Source: Zeugodacus cucurbitae (Eukaryota > Arthropoda > Insecta > Diptera > Tephritidae). From it: a stretch of DNA of 64,000 nt. Position numbers and translations under genes: made by a program. Under the pieces are notes generated by a model. That model was not told the origin of the DNA. It made no database searches and saw nothing but the letters and a program-made list of their open reading frames with translations. Positions 1-12,383 of the stretch are shown piece after piece (the stretch's first letter is position 1; each line of letters starts with the position of its first letter). The stretch covers positions 21,120,501-21,184,500 of the forward strand of contig NC_071668.1 in NCBI RefSeq assembly GCF_028554725.1. The letters are read 5' to 3'.

Positions 1-217
1 CAAGCCAGCGGCATTTGATGAAGTTCATTCGAATATGGAACGTGAAATTACAGCAGTATCGGTCGATTTATGCTTGAAAACCGTCGAAAATTGAGTTCAG
101 AGACTGGACTTCCGCAAGCGTGCCCATGGTAGCCTTGCAAAAGCAATCGAGTTCCATACATAGTAACATAAAAAAACTTGTATTGTATTTGTATTGCTCT
201 TATTGAAAAACCCTTTA
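1..217 (+). pseudogene. C-terminal end of an IS630-Tc1-mariner (ITm) transposase
   Basis: From about 71 the plus strand reads as the last 30 residues of a transposase of the ITm superfamily, in the pattern VEN-stop-VQRLDF..RA.G.....IEFHT, ending at TAG 161-163. Family members have a Trp where TGA 92-94 now stands, so the copy is dead. Beyond the stop, 195-216 carries the end sequence CTCTTATTGAAAAACCCTTT, which recurs at 53296-53314 at the end of a related element. The 5' part lies outside the window. Known: cut-and-paste transposase family with TA target sites. Inference: old, inactive copy. Confidence 0.72.
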
Positions 218-2027
218 GCGGCCAAAATTTTACGACTAATTTGCAATATTATATTGTTTTGACCTCTGTCTATTCTTACTATGAAAATATATCACAAACT
301 CTATAATGCGATGTATCTTTGTTTACAGGCACCTACAGCTACCTTGATAGGTCTATACTAAGAATATATAAATTTTAATAAACATTAAATATATATATAT
401 ACATATTTATACAATAAACATAACAAAGTAAGAAGAGCATCATTATTACCTCAAAGCCGGATTGAGGGTAGTGCTAGTAACGTTTCACACGATTCAGTTG
501 CGTCAAAATGCATGAACTTAAGTTTTTGCGAAAAACATCTTCAATATAAATTGTGTTTTTGTTCTTGTTTAGTGTTTGATTATTTACGGTTAATACGTAA
601 AACGAATTAATTACTTATACATCACGGCGATTCAAAGAAACCAATAATTCTTGTTTGTATACAACATACTATATGTTCGTAACTAATCGTGAGACTTGAA
701 AGGCACTTTTGATGAGTTAGCTAAGTTTGCTAAGTTTAATGTAATTGATTGCCTTGGTGCAGATTACATAAGAGCGGATGCTACTTTAGTAGAGGTATAA
801 GTATACAAATGCAAAAATTAATTTATTGACGAGTTGATTCATTAAAATAATATAGTAAGGAAATAATTTTGTTAGTTTAATTGAATAAGCTACATTATGG
901 AACTTATTTGATATAGAAAGGTATAGACGAAAGAAAGGAAAAGAACTTTTAGAATACAAATAAAGATAGAATTATAACTATAGCGGGCTTACTATACTGA
1001 AGCAGATTGATATTGAAAGTTATCACCGGATTTTGTTCAGATTGTTTGCGGCGCTTATCAAAGCTTCATTTTAATTGTTAGGCACAATGTGATAAATGCT
1101 CGAGCAAATGCAAAATACTAAATGCTTACTAATTAAGTTAGCACTTAATCACACCTTCAGCTAATGCGGGAAATACTAAAGGGTTAGGCAGTATTTTTTA
1201 TTTGCCACTGATTTCGTGATGGTTGTCAACTTTCTGTAATATATTCAAATACGTGAATCGTTTACATAATATATGTAAATGAGGCTCACTTTTAACATCG
1301 GATGATTTCTTTTGTTCTCAATAATGTGACAATAAGAAAAGAAAAGCTTAAACAAGTTTGGTGCTTCAGTTGAAGTTTTTTAGAGAGAAATCTGTACAAT
1401 ATGCTACCAAAACAAATAAATTAAAAAAAAAAATGCAAGAAGCTCAGACGAGAACACGTTTAGAAATCGTGGCAGCTGTTTTCAAAACTCGTGTTCTAAC
1501 CAATAAAGTTATTTTTATATTTTAAAAGTCAAATCATCTACAGTAGCCTAACAGGTAAGTACACTGAATAAGCAAAACTACAAGCAATACCCCTACCATT
1601 TAGAAAAAGTGAATGAACTTAAGAAGTTAATCTATCAGGACTATTCAAATTATATATCTTAATAACATTATTCAAATAATATCGTCATTTCAGGACTCTC
1701 CAAAGGATTCGCGACATTTTGATTTACCACTCCATAATCAATCGACATAGGGAACCCCGCACTGAAATCAAGGACGGTAAATTTTTTCCTGCTAAGGCGA
1801 TTATCAAAATTTGATGATTAATTATTTATATTTATATGACGCGCGTCAATTTTATATTAACCATGCCCAGGTGTTCCAAAATCGCTACCAAGAAGAATAA
1901 AGTGGCAATAGTCCACAATCTCGTATACCGATAAAAGGTGCTTGAGACCGCTAAGACAGTAGGCATTCGAAATCCAATATAAAATATAAAATATTATGGC
2001 TTTTCTATTGACGGAAAGGTTAATGGC
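218..2027. other. AT-rich stretch, no gene recognised
   Basis: I see no long open frame, no coding-like segment and no RNA gene. Short AT runs occur near 388-420. The stretch is bounded by transposon debris on both sides and is probably ordinary spacer. Confidence 0.5.
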
Positions 2028-2700
2028 CTCTTCTTCTTCTTAGTTGGCGTCAGGACCGCTTTAGCGGTTATAGCCGAGTTTACAACAGCGCGCAATTCGT
2101 TCCTACTTTTGACAGTTTGGCGCCAATTGGAAATCGCAAGTGCTGTGAGGTCCTTCTCCACCTAGTCTTTCCAAACGAATGGAGTTCTTCCTCTTCCTCG
2201 GGTACCACCAGCGGCTATTGCATCGAACACAATCAAAAGCTTTCGTTCTTTCAAACAACATGACCTAGCCAGCGTAGCCACTGTCTTTTTATTCCCTGAA
2301 CTATGTCGATGTCGTCGTATAACATTCGCCGTTGCTAATGTTCTGAGAACCATAAATCTTCCGCAAAACCCTTCTCTCGAAAACTCCTCGGATATTGACT
2401 TCGTCCACGCTTCTGCACCTTAAAGTAGGACGGTAATGATGAGGCACTTGTAGAATTTGGTTTTTGTTCGTCGAGAGAAGAATTTACTTTTCAATTGCCT
2501 ACACAGTCGAAAGTAGCACCTGTTGGCAACAGTGATTCGGCATTGGATTTCTGGGCTGACTTTGTTATTGCTGTTAATACTGATTCCATGATAGACGAAA
2601 TTACCTACGGTTTCAATTGACAGTGACGTGGGAGTCAACGAGCCTCTACTATGCCAAATTATTGTCCCGATTGAAAGCTGAATGATGGAAAAAGACCTGG
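2028..2700 (-). pseudogene. 3' end of an RTE-like non-LTR retrotransposon (C-terminal ORF2 remnant)
   Basis: On the minus strand, pieces in shifting frames read as the post-RT region of an endonuclease/reverse-transcriptase LINE: YLG-like start near 2600, SRRTKTKFYK..I..VLL.GAEAW near 2460, then GRGRTPF.WKD and a final W.......R..LR....A (2050-2200). Stops and frameshifts break it. The 3' end (low coordinates) runs into an AAG trinucleotide tail at 2030-2041. Two plus-strand relatives lie at 52365 and 62900 and also end in trinucleotide runs. The element is heavily 5'-truncated, as is usual for LINEs. Confidence 0.75.
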
Positions 2701-5583
2701 TGGACTATGTCGTATTTGAATTCCGAGCAGAAATTTGAATACCCGCAACGCAGGAAACGTATGTTTAGACAGGTTAAGGAAATTGGAACATCGCTGATTC
2801 AAGTGCATTGAGTCAAATGTACCCCCTTAAGTGAAGGAAGCATTAAGCTACGCCAAAGTTATTATAGCCCCTGTTAGGAATCCGAAGTCACACTCTCTCG
2901 GATTTTTCTTCTTCGTTTATTTTTCATACCCGATCCAGACCCATCAAAATAGTCGAAGTTGTGAACCGACTGAACAAGTGAAACATCTGTTAATATTCAC
3001 CTTATTGTAGTACGATAGCTCAGTTTAGAAAACTGAATACTGATCTTCCAAGCAATCAATTGAAGAATCATATTAAAAACAAAGATAATAACTAATTACT
3101 CGAAGAAAAATTGTGGCTGTGTTCAGATTTCGTTATTTTCGAACTTTACATATGTGTTCTTTCTTAGTTGAGTGATTTCCCAATATTAGGAACATTGGAA
3201 AAAATATGAAATATTCTAGGTGAGATGAAGATGTATTATATAAATAAGAAATAATTCCTAAAAATTTATTACAAGATATAGTTTTATTTGGACGGACTAA
3301 GTGGATAAGAGCATCTTTTAACTCACATAACAATATCTTCATATATTTGAAAAAGATTACAGAAACTGTTTTCAAAAGACAATTTCAATATTATTTTGAA
3401 ACAGCGGTCTTGCTAAATATATAAAAAATTACAAAACATCATTATTTTGAAATTTATCATTGCATAATATTTCGAAAAAAAAAATGTTGGAACACTTTCA
3501 AAACCACATTACACCTCTCATTAAAAGTTCACTGCTGCATGAATGACTGTGCAAGCACGATTTGGAAGAACCCGAGACACTCATCCCGCCCATTTATTTA
3601 TCACTTTGTGTATTCTTCAACTTATAATTAATAATAATTTTCTTGGGATGCACATCTACACATAAGTATAAGCACAACGTGTTGGAGCCCAACAAAAACT
3701 TTCAAGGTCAACAAGTTGATATACACATTCGTATGTATGTATGCGTGCATATGGTTAATTTTCCATTATTGCCGCCGATTATTTCAACACTTTCACACTG
3801 TTTCGCATTAATCACTGCTAATTATAAATTAATGTTTACCGGGAATTTCGCTACAACTCTTCAACGCAACGGTACGTCAATTATATCTCGCGCCACGATC
3901 TCGAACTCTGCTTGCTGCGTGCACACAGGAGTGTATAAATGCGTACGCTTGTGTATTATTTCTTATTTCTTTATTCACGACCGAAAGAATTCTTTTCTAC
4001 ACTAAATTTTTTTTCAAGACTACGTAAAAGACGTAGTACTCTTGCGAAAAGACACGTTTAAACTAAAATAATGCGTGCCAATTCGTATGATTTTATAACA
4101 ACAGCATCGGCACTTTAAGAGAACGCGACCAAAAACCGATCATGCTGCCACACTTGTAGGTATATTTGTATGTTTGTATGGACCAGATGGCCACAGCATC
4201 AAGAAAAACCAATTTGACTCTCGCACAGGTATTCTTGCACGAATTTATATATGTATGTATATATGTATGCATTGGCGATTCGAACTAAAGAAAGAACTGG
4301 ATTGGTGGAATATAAAAAATATAAAAGAGCGGAGGTACTTAAGTGTGTCTGCAAGTCGGTGGATGCGATTGCAATGTACATATTATACATACACACACAA
4401 ACAACTGTCTTGTGATCAAGCCGCATCTCCGCTGATGCTGATGACGCGGCGGAAGGTCGCAGCGAGATTGAAAGTAAACAAAAAACCTGAGGAATGCCGG
4501 TGTGCGGTTGACAATAAGTCGCCAGTCGTAAAAAACACCATGAAAACGTGTATTATGAAGAAGGTGTAAGCTTAAATTTGAATTGTTGATTATTAAAATT
4601 TTGTTCAAGTTATTTAATAAATTTATCTTTTTTTTGAGTTAGTAAGTATAAAGCAGCAACTTGAAGTTAAACTAACCAATATTCGTAGGCCACTTCAAAC
4701 AAAGTCTGAGCTCAGTCTTCAGAATACAATTTTGTTCATTAGCTCACCCACGAACAAAATCGCGAGTATCAATGGAGTACATATTCAACCAATTCTATCT
4801 GAAGTATCTTTTGTAAATCGTACTCGATGATTTCATTTATCATAATATTGAAATTACATACTCTATTATTATAAATGAAGAGGCTTGCATAAAATAAGCT
4901 ATGAACAATAGTTCTTTAGTAAATCAAAAATATTGCAAATACCTTTAAGATGGATTATCACATAGCCAACACTGAAATGAATACACAAATTTACCAGAAA
5001 ATATGATAAATAAGTTTACAACTTACTAGAAAGTTCTTCTTGGATTCTACTTTGATTCCTTCATATATGTATATGTATCACAAGTCTTCTGCCTACTGCC
5101 ATCAGCTATATTTGCATGCAAATTCGCAAAATACAAGTTCAAAATAGCCACTATATAAACACTATAACACTGATAAACAAATGCAATTGTTAATTTCCAG
5201 TTTCTTAATTTTTTAAAAACAATTTCTCAAGAAAAAATCGCAATTTGCAGTAAAACCAAAGCGCAATGAAATGAAAGTACGATGACAACTGTCAGTTCCG
5301 TTTCCCACACACACACGCCTTCCGCTTTATTGCTTAATTCCTCTTCTTGTCATTTCCTTTTAATTTTGGTGTTGCCAGATCTAGTAAATAGTTTTAGTAG
5401 AACTGACTGACAAATTTATTAAAACGTGCCTAACTTTTATATATTTTTGTGCTTTAACAAACTAAAAGTGAATTTCCAGTATTCACCAGTACATCAGCAC
5501 AACACCGAGAGATTATCAAATGATTTGTTGGTTAATGCTCACTAACTTATAGGTCATAGAAGTGCAGCTTTAATCTTCCACTA
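2701..5583. other. Spacer with microsatellite-like ATGTATGT runs, no supported gene
   Basis: Open frames at 3643-4005 and 4174-4608 overlap each other on both strands, have no recognisable domain and lie over simple ATGTATGT/TACATACA runs (3730-3750, 4245-4270), so I do not call them genes. A CA run lies at 5309-5326. The stretch 3530-4600 is less AT-rich than its surroundings and could be regulatory, but no site can be named. Confidence 0.45.
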
Positions 5584-6082
5584 CAGTGGAACTTCCATAA
5601 CTCGAAGATCTCTTTAACTCGAACTCTTGAATTAGCAATCAAATCTCATACAAATTTCATTCCATAACTCAAAGTTCCCAAACTCGAAGTTCTCCGTAAC
5701 TCGAACTCTTGAATTGGCAATAGAAGTCAAAATTCATACATTTCCTTCTATAAATAGAATTTTATGAAGGAGTCCCTCTATATCGTATGGAGGCGAACAA
5801 AAAATACGCTATTACTCTAATGGATTTCATAAATCATGTAACAAAGGCATGGTATATAGACGTCAAGAGCCAAACAATAAAAAACTGCAACAAAGAAAAT
5901 TACAGAATACATGTTTTAATGTATTTTAATAAAACTTTAGGCGAAGTAAATAACTAAAACTGTGTAAAAATCTATATTTTACCACTTTTTAAAAAAAGTA
6001 AGTTTTATTGAAAATGTCTATAACCTGAAGTATCGAAGTTTTTTTGTGGATTATGGTGCTTCGAGTTAAAGAAGTTCCACTG
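5584..6082. mobile_element. pogo-like MITE, 499 bp, with TA target duplication
   Basis: The ends are inverted repeats starting CAGTGGAACTTC...TAACTCGAA at 5584 and finishing with TTCGAGTTA...GAAGTTCCACTG at 6082. Each end is flanked directly by TA (5582-5583 and 6083-6084). CAGTG termini and a TA duplication fit the pogo/Tigger branch of the Tc1-mariner superfamily. There is no transposase frame inside, so it is non-autonomous. The AACTCGAA motif is repeated several times just inside both ends. A second, more decayed copy is at 37091-37563. Confidence 0.85.
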
Positions 6083-6400
6083 TATTTTCATTCAAAGTCA
6101 TATATGCCACATATGAATTTATTTCAAAAATCAATTTAAATTTAAAATCGTTTTAATTTTTTGTTTAAAAATTTTAATATCTAATATAATCTATAAGAAA
6201 ATTTATTTTAATTCAATATCACATTACTTTGGTTTATTATTTTTCTACTTTCATTTTTCCATATTTTACTAATAACATTTTAGTTTATGAAATAGTTTAA
6301 CAATAAAATAAAGTAGTTCCCATCAAAAGACTAAAATAATAATTATATACATGAAAAAATTACCATCTGGCATCCTTGCACCGGAATGTCAAACTAAAGT

Positions 6401-6435
6401 TCAGTGCGCCGGAAAAGCAAATAACGCGAGCACGT
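6401..6435 (+). promoter_or_regulatory. Candidate Inr/DPE core promoter for the tetraspanin gene
   Basis: TCAGTG at 6401-6406 matches the arthropod initiator. With its A (6403) as +1, GCACGT lies at +28 to +33 (6430-6435), five of six positions of the downstream promoter element RGWYVT at exactly its required spacing. No TATA box precedes it. It is the best core promoter I can see upstream of the plus-strand gene starting at 8066, but joining it to that gene needs a 5' UTR intron. Not proven. Confidence 0.35.
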
Positions 6436-6861
6436 CCGCTCAATTGTGCAGAAAAAGTGAAGCCTTTGCAATTTTCAATAGTTTAAAGTGAATTAATTAA
6501 TATAAAATTGAACTATAACTAATTAAAAAAGTGTTGAAGTTCATTTGAAATACATTTTTAATGTTTTACTGTATTAAGCGGAAATAAAAACTGAAATTTA
6601 GCTCCTGCAAAATTAGCAAGAATTTGTGGTTAGAGACATGCCTAAAAGTGCATTGGCTTCAGCTCGGGTCGTTTCGGTGCGGTTTTCTTTTGAAAGGCTT
6701 TGCTAAGTAAAAATGTCGGGAGATTGTGCGGATATCGACGTAATTTTCGGGTTTAAAATATTAACTTTATATGTTTCGAGTCGGTCGCGTGCGTAAGAAG
6801 TTAAAGTGAAATTTGGACTAAACAGCAACATGTGAAAATATTCAAAGAAACCGAAAGAAAG

Positions 6862-7075
6862 CTAGAAGCTGCTTCGACGCTTGATTAGAGGAACTGCGGT
6901 TTAGTAGTGAGTGAATTACATTGTATTATTTGAATATAGATTTATTTATTATATAAATTATTCACAGAAATCAGCCAAGCTGGAAGCTGCTACGACTCGT
7001 CATTAGAGGTTAAGTGGTGAGTGAATTTCATTGTATTATTTGCATATAAATTTATTTGGAATATATTGTTGCGAA
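6862..7075 (+). repeat. Tandem duplication of ~110-118 bp carrying a splice-donor-like site
   Basis: Copy one (from GAAGCTGCTTCGAC, 6865) and copy two (from GAAGCTGCTACGAC, 6983) share ATTAGAGG, GTGAGTGAATT and CATTGTATTATTTG in order. The GTGAGTG in copy two (7017) is a strong donor. Copy one has TAGTGAGTG (6905). A TTATTCACAG acceptor-like site lies between them (6958-6967). They could be duplicated alternative 5' UTR exons of the downstream tetraspanin gene. Confidence 0.45.
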
Positions 7076-7222
7076 TTGCAAATTTTGGAATTTTGCTTAA
7101 AACGATCACATATCCTGGTATTAACACTCGCAGCAACTTTATGTACAAATAACCAAAAGGTTTACCACAGCGAACCCAAAGTCAAAACCTTACTACCGCC
7201 CAGTAGATGTCGCGCTGAGTGA

Positions 7223-8065
7223 TGAAATGTGTATTTGCTATGTAACAGTTAATTTTTCTCCGCTAGAGGCCCCAATTATGAGAACTGTTCCTGCAACCTG
7301 AACTCTGCTCAGATCGAAAAGCAACTTGTTTATAAAATACATGTTGCTGCAACATGTTGCTGGGTTTTATAGAAGGTATTTAGCCAAATCAAGCACCCAG
7401 TAGTGTTTGAGGTGTGTTTGATAAAGCGACGATTTTCTACACTAGATGGCTTGTGATTTGAATAAATAATTGTGTGAGGTATAGAAATTATATATCTTAT
7501 AAGAAATTGTATATAATCTACCATATGTTTTGAGTCTAGTTGAAAACTAGTAATTTTAATATAAGATCTCGCCATTGAACTAACTAACGGTAAATTTTGA
7601 AGTTAACGAACCCCTTAAAAAAGATGCGTTACTGTTATTAATAGCAAAGAGCTGTTTTGAAGCGACAGTTTTGGTAACAAATGGGACTAGTTGATAACTA
7701 GTTTCATAGGATGTAGTTCGCGACAAGCAGCTCAACTATCTGAGCAAAAGAGACTGGCTAATAATTAATTATTGCTGTTAATAACCGTTAAAGACACGGT
7801 TATATTTTTATTAAAAGTATTTATGGCATTTCCAGTTGCTGGATCCTTCAACTCTCAACCGCAGTTCGCACTTTTGAAAATCGAAAAAATTATTAATAAT
7901 TTTAATATATAAACGATTCTTCTCATCTCGATAAATTTGAAATTAAAAATTAATAAGCATATTTTCGCTCTGAAGGCAACACCTTGCCTACACGCTTCTG
8001 ACTTTCGTTGACACACATAGAGTTTTCGTTTTAAGTTTTGTGAATTTATTTTGAACGATGCCCAA
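7223..8065. other. Upstream flank and probable 5' UTR of the tetraspanin gene
   Basis: No coding segment is seen. A possible 3' splice site (ACACACATAG, 8013-8022) could begin the exon that holds the start codon. ATG 8058 lies 8 bases upstream of the coding ATG in another frame and opens a 29-codon frame that overlaps the start of the coding sequence. Confidence 0.4.
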
Positions 8066-9395
8066 ATGCAGGAGCCGTTCGGTCGCGCACGCGTCTATCT
8101 CACCCTGCTGCTGTTGTCGGAAATCTTGCTCGGATTGGCGATTATAATCGTGACAGCGATTTATCAACGCATACTGGGCGCTTACATGGCCGATGTCGAA
8201 CGCAAAATGTTGGGCGGTCAATTCTTCAACACCTATATACTCGGTTTCCAACTAATGGTGGTGTACTCCTGCAGCATAGCCATGTGGTCCTCACTGTGGT
8301 CGCGTCGCTGTTCGCCCAACGTCAATTTGTTGCTCAATCTTTGGATGTTCTTTTGTTTTGTGGTCGTCTTCTGTGGTTTCGGTACCATTTGGTCGCTGAT
8401 CACCTGCGCTGATGCCTTGGAGAATACGGCGGAAATGTCATTGCTTAAGGGTATCGATCTCTACTACACGTGTCCGGAGTGGAAACTGCTGTGGGACGGT
8501 TTGCAGTATCACAAGGAGTGTTGTGGCGTGCACAGTTATAAGGATTGGATGAAGGCCACCTGGATGCCGGCCGAGGCGACGCAGTGTCAATCGGCGAGCA
8601 GGTAATGGGTTTTTTGAGTTATGAAATTGAATTAAAATTTAAAAAAGTTGCTGACTTTCGCAGTGAGACCGCTTTAGCGCCGTACGCTTGTTGCAAACAC
8701 ACGTGCGCCACCTGTTTCGAGAATTATATACCGCGCACGGACAACAGTCGCATACCTTACTTGACGTTATCGCAAATCAACACCGAAGGCTGTTTGCCGC
8801 TCTTCACCAACAAAATGTGGGAGATACTCTATGTGCTGATTGCGCTCGTGTTGGTCGCCTTCAAATTGGACGTGAGCTCCCTCCGGCTCCAAAACATAAT
8901 GGATTTTTCGTTACATTTCTTGCTTTCTTCTAGCTCATCATTTGCTGTTTGGCGAAATATATAATACGCAAACAAGCGGAAATCGACTGTTGCCCGTGCG
9001 ACAATGATGGTTGCGATGATGATGAGGGGCGTCCGATGGTGATTGTGGTGCGTCTCAACAGTTTTTGTGTTGTTTTTGTTATTGTTCCTGATTATTAACT
9101 TTCCTAGAAATGTCCTACGACGCGCTGTGTTAAATTCGATGGCGATGAGGGCGGAAATCCGCAGGTGGCGTGTAAAATGGATCGTGGTAATGGCGGTTTG
9201 GGTGAGTCTTGCGCGTGCTGCAGCGGCGAGAATATGTTACGTGGCTATACCGTTAAGCAGGAAGTGGTGCACATGTCCACACCGTCACCGACGCAACGCA
9301 CCACACGCTTCTGCAATTGCAGCGCTGACGCAGGCGCAGGTGGCGGTCTTGGTGTTGCTGGTAGTGGCGGCAATGAGTCCCGCATATTGCATTAA
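8066..9395 (+). CDS. Tetraspanin family membrane protein, 381 aa, four exons
   Basis: Exons are 8066-8601, 8664-8871, 8934-9047 and 9108-9395. The introns are 62, 62 and 60 bp with GT-AG ends, and the joined frame is open to TAA 9393-9395. The protein has the tetraspanin plan: membrane segments at about 11-33, 57-79 and 86-110, a large outer loop with CCG at 152-154, CC at 188-189, further Cys at 193, 196 and 222, then a fourth segment at about 232-262 split by intron 2. Dibasic and Cys-rich stretches follow (CCPC, CACC, CNC). The ~120-residue Cys/Gly-rich tail is much longer than the usual short cytosolic tail. Known: tetraspanins organise membrane microdomains with integrins and other receptors. 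The start is ATG 8066; the earlier ATG 8058 is out of frame. I could not assign a particular Drosophila Tsp gene. Confidence 0.92.
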
Positions 9396-9526
9396 ATAAG
9401 TTTAAGTGGCATTTACACAGCGTATAATTAATGTGCTGAAAAACATTTGAAGTTTTCTAATATTTTATTTATATTTATATTCTATTTTAGTCTTTCATGT
9501 ATTTATTTTTAAGTAGATTTACATTT

Positions 9527-9532
9527 AATAAA
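9527..9532 (+). terminator. Polyadenylation signal of the tetraspanin gene
   Basis: AATAAA lies 132 bp after the stop codon, giving a compact 3' UTR typical of flies. A second AATAAA follows near 9583. Confidence 0.7.
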
Positions 9533-9599
9533 GAATTCGTTGCTTAAACTGTTGAAAAGTTTGTTGAACTTCTTAAAGTCTTGAATAAACTCAATTATT

Positions 9600-12383
9600 T
9601 GATGGTCCTTTCTGTCGATATACATATACATTTCCAATAACAGCGGCATTTCCTCAAGTTAAGGATTTCAGACAAAGACCGTATTGTTTCAAAATAGTTT
9701 CCTTAGAAGTCTTACAACAACACCGATTATAGCGAGCTCCAACTTTTCGAATCGCATTTTCGGTCTCCGATCGTTCATCATCTCTGAGGTCCAATCATCT
9801 AAGGTCCAACTCAGTCTCCGCGGCTACATTCTTTATTGCCTCTAGATTTTTTGATATCTGAAAACTGATAACAGTCGTTGAATGTTAGATCTAGATAATA
9901 CGATGGATATGGCGCAAATAAAATCAAATCCGTTTTTTGTCTAGAGCTTTCTTCTTTTCCAAATGCCACCGTTTTCCGCGATTTCGACCATTAAACTTTC
10001 CGTTGTTAATATATAAAGAATGGGCTCTCCATATTCCGGGTTTCATTATTCGATGTCGATGGAAATTTTTATACGTGCATCCTAAGATAGAGACATCAGA
10101 CTTTATCAGCTGACTGTTGACTCCTGCAATCCACTCAGTTGACTTTCGATTTGACTCCGAAATGAAATGATGGAGTCATATTACATACTTTGTCCAATAG
10201 CGGTGGAACCATCAATTTGTTTGGTTTTCGGTTGATAGCTTTCACGGTTCCTACTTTGCTCTGATCGTCGAAATCCAAGTATTCTTAAGATCTTTCGATA
10301 TCATAGAGAGTCAGATCTAAGTCCCTAAGTTGGGTCCAATTACTAAGCCTATTTATTCAATGCTAGTGGCGTCATCTAATAGAAACGAAATATGAACTAT
10401 TTTTACTTCGATTTTGTTTTAGATATAGAATTTCCTAGAGTGGTATTCCGTCATTTTTCTTGACAAGCCTCTTATTACATATTTCGCTGTTCAGTTTTTC
10501 CGACTTCTTCGAACGAACTTAGTCGAGATTCTTTTTTACTTACTCTCCTAAAAATTTTCAAGTATTTTAGAACCCTTTTTCGTCTATTCTATAGTCTCAA
10601 TCACTGCCCAGAAACATACAAATATTTTCATCCGAAGTTCCCAACTTGGTTTTCCAGATTTTGGGCCCTTATGATATCTTTCGGAGATTCTTTCAATTTC
10701 TTTAGGGAGGTCTCTGTGTTTTGAAAGTTTAATCTATCTACTAATACTATTCTTGTTCACTTCACTGTTTATTGTTGGCGCTTTTTCGAACCTTACGTCT
10801 TTTTCAAACAAATTTGTTGTCGGGTTTCGAGTAATTTTCAAGTATTACTGGAATTCTTGAACTCTTTTTCGTCTATTCCATAGTCTCTTTTGATAGTTTC
10901 TTTGTAGAGTATCGCTCTTTTCTTGCTTTGTGCTTTTGATTTGAGCTTTGAAACCATCCAAACCACCAACCATTAAGGCAAAAAGAGGTAGAAGATCGTT
11001 TCAGGCAGATATAGCTATGAATTGCCATAAAGACAAGGATATCCATGTTAACGGTCCATAAAGACAAGGATATCCGTATTAACGCTTACAAAATCGTATT
11101 AAGGAATGCAATAATAATAAAATTTCAGCATACGCAGCTCAATTGACAGTGAGTTTAATTCCAGTTTAACGGAATGCAGTAGTTATTTAAAAAAAAATTA
11201 ATCGTTGGAGGTCCCCTTGTAGATAACATTGACCCACGCAGCGATCACTTGAAGTAGCGCCATATGTATATATGTATGTATGAGTACATATAACGCATGC
11301 AATTGGGTCGAGCGAATATTAGATGCTCGTTAAATTTTCGATAACGATCTGTGAATGCTACTCGCCACAATAGTGGGCTAATTGTCAAGCCAGACAATTT
11401 AACGTTGAAAGTCAATTAATTTTTGCGCAGCAATTTAACGCAACACCCGAATTTTCGTTTTGTTTTTGTTGCACATATTTTTTTCGAATTTCCATATAGT
11501 GATAATTGAAACTGATTGCCTTTACGACTATATAAAAATTTAATATCTTACGGTTAAATCGGCGATAGCGTGTATATAAAGTGGTTATGTACTCATGAGA
11601 TTGTATTTAACTGAATGTGTATGCATTAAGGGGGTCCTTAAAAGTGCTTGGAATGCTTTAGTGGACAATCAAATTGCTAAATAATAAAAAATGGTAATTT
11701 ACTGTCATATTGACTAGTTTTATTTAAAATCGTTTTGATATTAAATGCATAATTATTGGAAGCTATGCAAAGCCGGAAATTATATATTAGACAAACATAC
11801 ATACATACTTAAATATAAAGGCACTTAATGTTAACTAATAAATTTATTTTTAATTTTTTTATTAAAAAAAAAATTGTTTTTGCGACAAATAAAAAAGTTT
11901 TATTATTAATAATTTTTAATAATAAACATTAATATATATTTTTTATATTTTATGTATACAAATTCGTGATACATATTTACATTAGAGAGCATTTGTTGGT
12001 TATTAATATACTTAATTTCTATTATTTAATGCATAAATTAATACAAATTGGCACTATTTTGTTTAAATGTAGAGCATTTTTTAGCAATTAAATGGTGAAG
12101 TTCAATCATATTTTGTACCTTATATATGAAATATACAAGCATTCGGTGATTTAAAAAGTGGAAACGCTAATTAATTGAACGTCAATTAAGCGAAAAATAC
12201 TGTGGGTATTATTTTAATATTTTATGGTGGTCAAAATTATAGATATTGTATAGATTCAGTAGATTTTAGAAATTATTACTGTCTTAAATATTATTTGTAA
12301 GAATCTTTAGCCAGCTATTGAAGTAAATAATGTCCGTCAGATGCACAATGGAACTAATTAATCAAGCTCAAATGCGAATACAA
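9600..12383. other. Intergenic spacer between the converging genes, no gene recognised
   Basis: Between 9600 and 11000 the sequence is pyrimidine-rich with many TTTC/TTCG runs. It holds two diverged copies of one segment (about 10550-10605 and 10830-10890, sharing TTTTCAAGTATT and TTTTTCGTCTATTC), about 282 bp apart, so it is probably an old repeat. The short minus frame at 10873-11067 has no recognisable domain. From 11100 on the DNA is very AT-rich. Confidence 0.45.

Noticed and set aside
3643..4608. Open frames of 75-131 codons on both strands
   Set aside because: They overlap each other, cross microsatellite DNA and show no domain, splice structure or codon pattern of a gene.
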